This document shows positions 1-4,941 of a stretch of 8,076 bases of DNA, in pieces (position 1 is the first letter of the stretch; the number at the start of each line of letters is the position of its first letter). This DNA comes from JABDGR01 sp964561455 (lineage in GTDB: Bacteria > Verrucomicrobiota > Verrucomicrobiia > Opitutales > JABDGR01). Both the position numbers and the translations under genes were made by a program. The notes under the pieces were generated by a model. It searched no databases. It saw only the letters and a list, made by a program, of their open reading frames with translations, and was not told the DNA's origin. Where the stretch lies: NCBI GenBank assembly GCA_964561455.1, contig CAZLPS010000141.1, forward strand, positions 1 to 8,076. The letters run 5' to 3'.

Positions 1-1449
1 CTCAGACTTAGCTTCCGCTTTGGCATCGGGCTTGGCTGCGTCTGCGGGTGGGCTGAGTTTTGGTTTTCCCTTCGCCTCACTTATGGCGCCTATCATGTAG
101 AGCGACCGCTCCGGGTAATCTTTGAATTCATCGTGTAGAATCCGCTCGCAACCGTCGAGCGAGTCTTTGAGGGGCACTAACTTCCCTTTAAGACCCGTAA
201 ACTGCTCCGTCGTAAAAAAGGGCTGGGTCAGAAAACGTTCAAGTCGGCGGGCGCGGGCGACCACATTGCGGTCTTCCGGCGAAAGCTGCTCCAATCCAAG
301 CATGGCAATGATGTCCTTGAGTTCCGCGTATTGGGCCAATGTCCGCCGAATTTCCCGGGCCAAACTGTAATGTCGTTCGCCGACAATGCCTGGAGTGGCC
401 ATTTTGGAAGTGGATTGCAGTGGGTCAATCGCCGGGAAAAGTCCTTCACTGGCTCGCTTGCGCGAGAGCACAATCGACGCCGAGAGATGAGAGAAAGTAT
501 GCACCGCCGCTGGGTCGGTAAAATCATCAGCCGGCACATATACGGCCTGAATTGAAGTGATGGCACCGGTATTGGTGTTGGCAATCCGTTCTTCCAAACC
601 CGACAACTCAGTGCCCATCGTAGGCTGATAACCCAGGCGCGACGGCATTTGGCCCATCAGTCCGGAAATCTCCATGCCAGCCTGGATAAAGCGAAAGATA
701 TTATCAATGAGCAGCAGCACATCGCGGTGCTCATCGTCCCGGAAATATTCAGCCATCGTCAGCGCGGCATGGCCCACGCGGAACCGGCTGCCAGGTGGCT
801 CGTTCATCTGGCCAAAGACCATCACCATGTTGGGCAATACCCCGGCTTCCTTCATGTCGCGATATAATTCCTCCCCCTCGCGGCACCGTTCGCCAATCCC
901 GCAAAAAATGCTTACGCCTTCCTGGTGCTTTATCATGTTGTGAATCATTTCGGTGAGCAGCACCGTTTTGCCAACGCCCGCCCCGCCGAACAGTCCCGCC
1001 TTGCCCCCGCGTTCCAGCGGCACCAGCACGTCAATCGCCTTGATGCCCGTTTCAAAGATTTCCGATTGGGTGGATCGTTCCGCCAGTGGAGGCGGAGCCC
1101 GATGCACTGAACGCCATTGGACATCGGCGGGCGCAGTCTGGCGATCAATGGCGTTGCCGAACACGTCGAACATCCGGGAGAGAACTCCCTTGCCTACCGG
1201 AGCTTTTAACGGGCCGCCCGTATCCATCACCGCCATGCCGCGAGCGAGACCTTGCGTAGGCGTAAGCGCAATCCCGCGCACATGTCGTGCATCCCGCTGC
1301 GCCAGAACTTCAATTACAATTTGCTCCTTATCTCCAGCGCGCAACAACGTGTAAATCGGCGGCAAATGGTCATCGAAACGAACGTCGACGACACTGCCCC
1401 GCACAGAGACGACTGCGCCGAAGTTCGATAAATGGGTTTGGGTTTCCAT
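1..1449 (-). CDS. atpD: N-type (alternate) F1Fo ATP synthase, F1 subunit beta, 3' end outside window
   Basis: This is the catalytic beta subunit of a rotary ATPase; it makes or hydrolyses ATP at the cytoplasmic F1 head while Fo moves H+ or Na+ across the membrane. The frame is open for 483 codons from ATG at 1449 to the window edge. Visible motifs are Walker A GGAGVGKT (residues 155-162, Lys161), GIGERCREGEELY with the catalytic-type Glu187, FGQMNEPPGSRFRVG, Walker B LLLIDNIFRF (Asp249), VYVPADDFTDPAAVHTFSHL, and ELKDIIAMLGLEQLSPEDR, a variant of the usual DELSEED lever region. Wording such as FCGIGERCREGEELY and the short N-terminus fit the N-ATPase type rather than the housekeeping type. 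In known N-ATPase operons atpD comes first, so atpC would lie beyond base 1; this agrees with the empty divergent region upstream. The last ~30 visible residues are a Lys/Ala/Pro-rich tail absent from typical beta subunits. Only a weak GGA precedes the ATG. The family call is firm; the N-type assignment is from recalled family sequence. Confidence 0.95.
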   Translation of the reverse strand, partial: METQTHLSNFGAVVSVRGSVVDVRFDDHLPPIYTLLRAGDKEQIVIEVLAQRDARHVRGIALTPTQGLARGMAVMDTGGPLKAPVGKGVLSRMFDVFGNAIDRQTAPADVQWRSVHRAPPPLAERSTQSEIFETGIKAIDVLVPLERGGKAGLFGGAGVGKTVLLTEMIHNMIKHQEGVSIFCGIGERCREGEELYRDMKEAGVLPNMVMVFGQMNEPPGSRFRVGHAALTMAEYFRDDEHRDVLLLIDNIFRFIQAGMEISGLMGQMPSRLGYQPTMGTELSGLEERIANTNTGAITSIQAVYVPADDFTDPAAVHTFSHLSASIVLSRKRASEGLFPAIDPLQSTSKMATPGIVGERHYSLAREIRRTLAQYAELKDIIAMLGLEQLSPEDRNVVARARRLERFLTQPFFTTEQFTGLKGKLVPLKDSLDGCERILHDEFKDYPERSLYMIGAISEAKGKPKLSPPADAAKPDAKAEAKSE

Positions 1450-1796
1450 GTTTGTTCCATTTATCCAAAGTCAGTTTAGTTCAGGCATCCGCGTCTTCTC
1501 CGCCAACGCGTTCCTGGTTTATGCTCCCTCAATACTACTTTGAATCTCCGCGTTGACCGATGTTACCCCATGAAAGGGGGCCAACGCCATAAGGTGAAAC
1601 CCTACTGCCGTCGGTCGAACCACGCAGACGAACCCAGTCGCAAGTCATCTCCTCGGCAAGCGCACTCAAAATGATGACCGGGAATAACACCCCATAGACC
1701 ACGCCGGTGGTTGAGTTTAGCATGTCAAAGAGACTCACGTCTCGGACGGAGGTAAAAATCCTCCTGAGCGGTCAACAACAAAACAAAACAAATACC
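1450..1796. other. Divergent intergenic region between atpD and the His-rich gene
   Basis: This stretch of about 350 bases should hold the promoters of two divergent genes, but I cannot point to a convincing -35/-10 pair on either strand. One minus-strand frame from GTG 1738 to 1535 could encode 67 residues with a hydrophobic segment near residues 10-28 (GVVYGVLFPVIILSALA). Its second half reads like translated non-coding DNA and no Shine-Dalgarno lies at the right distance, so I do not call it a gene. Two small hairpins sit at 1730-1743 and 1748-1764. The last 25 bases before ATG 1797 are a purine/CA-rich, unstructured leader without a Shine-Dalgarno. Confidence 0.6.
1730..1764. promoter_or_regulatory. 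Two adjacent small inverted repeats upstream of the His-rich gene
   Basis: The first is GAGAC-TCAC-GTCTC at 1730-1743, with a 5-bp stem and 4-base loop. The second is GGAGG-TAAAAAT-CCTCC at 1748-1764, with a 5-bp stem and 7-base loop. They are separated by four bases and end 32 bases before ATG 1797. They could be an operator-like site or leader hairpins. The stems are short, so chance is a real alternative. Confidence 0.3.
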
Positions 1797-2009
1797 ATGA
1801 CAAAGAAAATCCAAGAACAGCACACGAAGGCGGCGGAATGTTGCAAAACGGCCGCATCGCATCATGAGCAGGCGGCGGTCCATGTGGGCGCCGGGCAGCA
1901 CGAGGCGGCCGCCCACCACGCCCAGTGTGCTCAGGGGCATCAGACCAGCGCGCGGCATCACGCAGACGAAGTGGCCACGATGCACGGCACTGCGTTCGGA
2001 AATAAGTAA
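1797..2009 (+). CDS. Small histidine/alanine-rich protein (70 aa), possible metal binder
   Basis: The product is a 70-residue soluble protein with 11 His, 3 Cys (a CC pair at 15-16 and Cys44) and many Ala. The pattern is a loose heptad-like alternation, with SHHEQAAVH (21-29), HEAAAHHAQCAQGH (35-48) and SARHHADEVATMH (51-63), consistent with an amphipathic helical hairpin whose polar faces carry imidazoles. Similar short Ala/His-rich proteins are annotated as hypothetical in many bacteria. Metal sequestration or a stress role is inference from composition only. I chose ATG 1797 over the in-frame ATGs further upstream because composition becomes protein-like only there and the upstream part overlaps the leader hairpins. 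The gene has no obvious Shine-Dalgarno, only a CA-rich leader. It is transcribed away from atpD and is closed by a strong hairpin 19 bases after its stop, so it is probably monocistronic. Confidence 0.75.
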   Translation: MTKKIQEQHTKAAECCKTAASHHEQAAVHVGAGQHEAAAHHAQCAQGHQTSARHHADEVATMHGTAFGNK

Positions 2010-2027
2010 GCTGAGACACTTCGGTCC

Positions 2028-2070
2028 AGTGAAACGCCCTGTAAGCGGTTGCTTACGGGGCTGTTTCACT
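2028..2070 (+). terminator. Long terminator-like hairpin after the His-rich gene
   Basis: AGTGAAAC at 2028-2035 pairs with GTTTCACT at 2063-2070, and the inner GTAAGC/GCTTAC arms close a GGTT loop at 2047-2050. Counting two G-T wobbles, the stem is about 18 bp with a single bulged C at 2061. Only a short mixed pyrimidine run (TCTTC) follows, so this is not a classic poly-U intrinsic terminator on the plus strand. A bidirectional or mRNA-stabilising role is possible. Confidence 0.6.
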
Positions 2071-2154
2071 TCTTCACGAGGCGTTAATCTACGGGGTTTT
2101 CACCTCGTTCATTTCTCCGCATCAGATACCTTCACCGTCGTTGCAATTTGCCAC

Positions 2155-2943
2155 ATGGAAACATCTCCGACCAGCGGTTCACTCGCTCTTTCCCGCCGCG
2201 CGTTTGTGCGATCGACTTCCGTGGCGGCGACCATGGTCGCTTACGGCCTCGGACTCACCAAGGCCAACGGGCAGAGTTCCGCAACTGAGACCCCACCTAG
2301 ACCGAAGGGGACGCCCGCTGACCAGACCATGAAGATGCCGTCAGATTCCAATTTGATTCAGAGCGCAGCGCCATTGCAGGCGATCGACGCGCACGTCTGC
2401 GGCCTACATTTCTATAGCGGCAATCCGGGGCGTCAGGTGATCGCCCATCACTACTGTTCCCATTACGGCAAGGGTATGCACCAATGCGTCATCTATGACT
2501 CCGACCAAACGAACGCACGGCTCGTTGGCATCGAATACATCATCAGTGCCGAACTCTTTGAGGCGCTTCCAGCCGAGGAAAAGCAGCTATGGCACAGCCA
2601 CGTCTATGAGGTAAAGTCAGGGCAGCTAACCGCACCGGGAATTTCTGCGACGAAGGAAAACGACCTGATGATTGAATTGGCCGGCACCTATGGGAAGACT
2701 TGGTATACTTGGCAGGTGGATCGCGGCGACAAATTGCCCCTCGGCATCCCGCAGCTCATGATGGCGTTTGTTGCCGACGGCCAGGCCAATCCAGAACTTC
2801 TCGCGGCCCGAGACAAGGCGCAAGGCATTACCACGGCGGAGAAGAGAATTAGCCGCGCCAACATTGTCGCCCCGGTCATACTGCCGGGCGCGGATGCTTG
2901 GCAAAAGGCCGGGGCAATCCAGGTACAGATCAAATCTCTTTAG
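2155..2943 (+). CDS. Tat-exported DUF1264 (OBAP-like) protein
   Basis: This 262-residue protein has a twin-arginine signal: SRRAFVRS at 13-20 followed by a hydrophobic, Ala-rich stretch to about residue 38. A low-complexity spacer runs to about residue 65. The mature domain (about 70-252) matches the DUF1264 family, known in plants as oil-body-associated proteins and present in many bacteria. Recognisable blocks are HHYCSHYGKGMHQCVIYDSD (98-117), NARLVGIEYIIS (120-131), WHSHVYEVKSG (146-156), GTYGKTWYTWQVDRGD (177-192) and PQLMMAF (199-205), ending at the family's usual PGADAW. The biochemical function of the family is not established; the conserved His/Cys residues could bind metal. A longer frame reaches back to 1864, but it crosses the His-rich gene and its hairpin, so ATG 2155, just ahead of the Tat motif, is the sensible start. 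No clear Shine-Dalgarno is seen. An ECF sigma fragment begins directly at its stop codon. Confidence 0.88.
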   Translation: METSPTSGSLALSRRAFVRSTSVAATMVAYGLGLTKANGQSSATETPPRPKGTPADQTMKMPSDSNLIQSAAPLQAIDAHVCGLHFYSGNPGRQVIAHHYCSHYGKGMHQCVIYDSDQTNARLVGIEYIISAELFEALPAEEKQLWHSHVYEVKSGQLTAPGISATKENDLMIELAGTYGKTWYTWQVDRGDKLPLGIPQLMMAFVADGQANPELLAARDKAQGITTAEKRISRANIVAPVILPGADAWQKAGAIQVQIKSL

Positions 2944-3208
2944 GGGCTATCTTGTAGACGAAACCCTGGCCCGCGACGCAGTACAGGAAGTTTTTGTCCG
3001 CACCTATTTCAATATTCATCGCTACCGGCCAACCGCGACCTTCAAAACCTGGTTGTACACAATTGCCGTCAATCTTTGCCACGACGAAACGCGTAAAATG
3101 CGCCGCCAGCCGGTTTTCATCACAATAGACGAACCTAAGGCCGGAAAGGAAGAATGCCAGGCGAGCGTCGAGCCCGCAACCTATCCCCCAGTGAATGCAT
3201 GTTGTTAG
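2944..3208 (+). pseudogene. ECF sigma factor fragment (sigma-70 region 2 only)
   Basis: The frame reads LVDETLARDAVQEVFVRTY, then RYRPTATFKTWLYTIAVNLC, then DETRKMRRQPVFITIDEPKA. This is region 2.1-2.4 of an extracytoplasmic-function sigma factor, the part that binds core RNA polymerase and the -10 element, plus the start of the linker. The N-terminal start of region 2 and all of region 4 (-35 recognition) are missing, and a stop falls at 3206-3208. Homology begins within a few bases of the DUF1264 stop codon (2941-2943). The upstream in-frame codons belong to that gene in another frame and look spurious. No usable start codon or Shine-Dalgarno serves the fragment, so I call it a remnant. I have not placed it in an ECF subgroup. 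Confidence 0.8.
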
Positions 3209-3257
3209 CTTGTAATTGATAATCGGAAGAATCTAAAAATATTTGCAAGCTGTGTAA

Positions 3258-3399
3258 TTAATTTTGTTCGGCTTCGTCAAACTGTTTTTGGGCCTCTGCG
3301 ACACGTCCGAGTTCGAGGAAAGTTATAAGCGCGGGCGTAACCATGAGCTTCAGGCAGCGCTTCTGCGATTTTTGCTTCACCCAAAGCACTGGCTGAAGC
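3258..3399 (-). pseudogene. TPR-like C-terminal remnant, split by a frameshift
   Basis: On the minus strand one frame reads ALGEAKIAEALPEAHGYA (about 3387-3335), and a second frame reads LELGRVAEAQKQFDEAEQN, ending at TAA 3260-3258. Both carry the signature of a tetratricopeptide helix pair (GxxAEA, YA, QFDEA), which suggests the end of one TPR protein broken by a +1 shift near 3306-3320. The KIAEAL and RVAEAQ motifs lie 67 bases apart, against 102 for a 34-residue repeat, so a deletion is implied as well. The remnant is short and the motif is degenerate, so chance resemblance cannot be excluded. Confidence 0.4.
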
Positions 3400-3480
3400 T
3401 CAGCGCTACTTTCGAGCAAATCAATCTTTTGCCTGAAACGATTGAACGACTTTTTCAAAACCAGAGATTGCTAGAAGCTT

Positions 3481-3496
3481 CCGTGTAATCCGTGGT
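3481..3496. repeat. CCGTGTAATCCGTGGT short repeat unit
   Basis: CCGTG occurs at 3481-3485 and again at 3490-3494 within CCGTGTAATCCGTGGT. Read on the minus strand it gives the TTDYT-type peptide that I recall from spurious small ORFs in verrucomicrobial and planctomycetal genomes, where such units recur between genes. Only one copy is visible here, so its status as a dispersed repeat rests on memory. Confidence 0.35.
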
Positions 3497-3552
3497 CAAC
3501 CCCCCCTCATTTTCTTTGCTTTTCCCTGCCACACCTTGGACAATCTCCCCTG

Positions 3553-4941
3553 ATGTCCCCTGCCCCATCTCCAACTCCGGCTGGCACTGTACCACCGGCG
3601 GCGCCAGCGCCGGCTCCACAATGGCAACGGCTCGACTCACTGGATTTGCTGCGGGGTGTCGCCATCTTGGGAATATTTTTGATGAACACGTGGACGTTCT
3701 CGCTCCCGCAGAACGCCTACACGAATCTAAATGCCTATACGACTGATTGGGTGCAGGGACAACCACCGGGCGAGGGCTTTCCGCCGGGGACGGAATTGGT
3801 TCACGGCGCGGAATTTTGGACTTATGTCGTCATCCATCTGGTGGCGGACATGAAATTCATCACGATGTTCTCGATGTTGTTTGGCGCGGGGATATTATTG
3901 CAGGGCGAGCGCGCGGCCGGGCGCGGGTTGTCGCCCTGGCGCATTCACTACGGGCGGATGACGGTGCTGCTCCTTTTTGGTTTGGCGCATGCTTATTTGA
4001 TTTGGTTTGGGGACATTCTCGTCGCCTATGCAACCTGCGGGATGCTGCTGTTTCCCTTGCGCAAAGCGCGGGCGGGATTTCTTTTGCTTCTGGGCATCGT
4101 GATGGTGGCCATGGCCACGGTCATTAATGTCGCCACCATGGAAAAGATCGACATCCCGCTGCCGGGCAACACGGGCGTGCTGCAAGCCTTGGCGGAGTGG
4201 AATGGCCGGATGGTCGCCGGCAAATCCGGCAATGATTTCGAGCTTGAGGCCTACCACGGAACCTGGAGTGACGAGATGAAACACCGCGTGCCAACCTCCT
4301 TCAGCGGCGAGACCGACGGTTTTTTGACATGGTCACTGTGGCGCTGTGGTGGCGCAATTTTAATCGGCATGGCGCTGCATAAACGAAAATTCTTCCATGG
4401 TCTCTGGACCCGCGAGGCCTATGCCACAATCGCCGCGCTGGCGATTCCCATCGGCTGGGCCGTCACGGGCCTCGGGATCATATTTAACCAATCCATCGGC
4501 TGGGTGGATCTGCCGCCGGATCCGACGGGTTCAACCGTCCTCACGGTTTGGGGCCTCGGCGTGGAGTTTAACTACTGGGGGTCGTTGATGACGGAGCTGG
4601 GGTACATTTCCCTCGGCGTGCTGGTGGCAATTTGGGCGATGCAAAACGGACGCGAATTTTTGCGGAAATGCCTTTGGCCCTTTCGCGCCATCGGCCGCAT
4701 GGCATTGTCGAATTACATCGGCCAGAGTTTAATCGCCTCGACCATTTTCTACGGGCACGGCTTCGGCTTGTTCGGCACAATGTCGCGAGTACAACTGCTC
4801 GGCGTGGTGTTCGCGACATGGACGGTGCAATTGATCGTCTCGCCAATTTACCTGCGATTCTTCCACCAGGGCCCGCTCGAATGGCTCTGGCACCGCATCG
4901 TCTATTGGCGCGGGGAACCGCCGCCACTTTCTGGAAGTTAG
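3553..4941 (+). CDS. DUF418 family polytopic membrane protein (YeiB-like)
   Basis: This 462-residue inner-membrane protein has a Pro/Ala-rich N-terminus (1-24) followed by the family's hallmark first helix, LDLLRGVAILGIFLMN (30-45). MFSMLFGAGI (105-114), GRMTVLLLFGLAHAYLIWFG (134-153) and several further hydrophobic segments to about residue 310 follow. The C-terminal DUF418 block runs from about 350 to 452, with GRMALSNYIGQSLI (381-394), YGHGFGLFG (400-408) and GPLEWLWHRIVYWRG (440-454). DUF418 proteins are thought to be membrane transporters or acyl-transfer-like proteins, but no reaction is proven; substrate and role here are unknown. The length is close to the family norm, so the gene seems intact. 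ATG 3553 is the only good start before the first helix, and no Shine-Dalgarno is evident. The last codons abut the 5'-truncated Rhs gene, with the Rhs frame readable from about 4935, inside the end of this gene. Confidence 0.88.
   Translation: MSPAPSPTPAGTVPPAAPAPAPQWQRLDSLDLLRGVAILGIFLMNTWTFSLPQNAYTNLNAYTTDWVQGQPPGEGFPPGTELVHGAEFWTYVVIHLVADMKFITMFSMLFGAGILLQGERAAGRGLSPWRIHYGRMTVLLLFGLAHAYLIWFGDILVAYATCGMLLFPLRKARAGFLLLLGIVMVAMATVINVATMEKIDIPLPGNTGVLQALAEWNGRMVAGKSGNDFELEAYHGTWSDEMKHRVPTSFSGETDGFLTWSLWRCGGAILIGMALHKRKFFHGLWTREAYATIAALAIPIGWAVTGLGIIFNQSIGWVDLPPDPTGSTVLTVWGLGVEFNYWGSLMTELGYISLGVLVAIWAMQNGREFLRKCLWPFRAIGRMALSNYIGQSLIASTIFYGHGFGLFGTMSRVQLLGVVFATWTVQLIVSPIYLRFFHQGPLEWLWHRIVYWRGEPPPLSGS

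Noticed and set aside
1535..1738. Minus-strand 67-aa frame with a hydrophobic stretch, upstream of atpD
   Set aside because: It starts at GTG with no ribosome binding site at a workable distance, and its second half looks like translated non-coding DNA. I recognise no family.
1864..2154. 5' extension of the DUF1264 frame
   Set aside because: It crosses the His-rich gene and the hairpin at 2028-2070, and the Tat motif right after ATG 2155 marks the real N-terminus.
3264..3488. Plus-strand 74-aa frame
   Set aside because: It lies antisense to the TPR-like remnant, has no ribosome binding site and no family texture.
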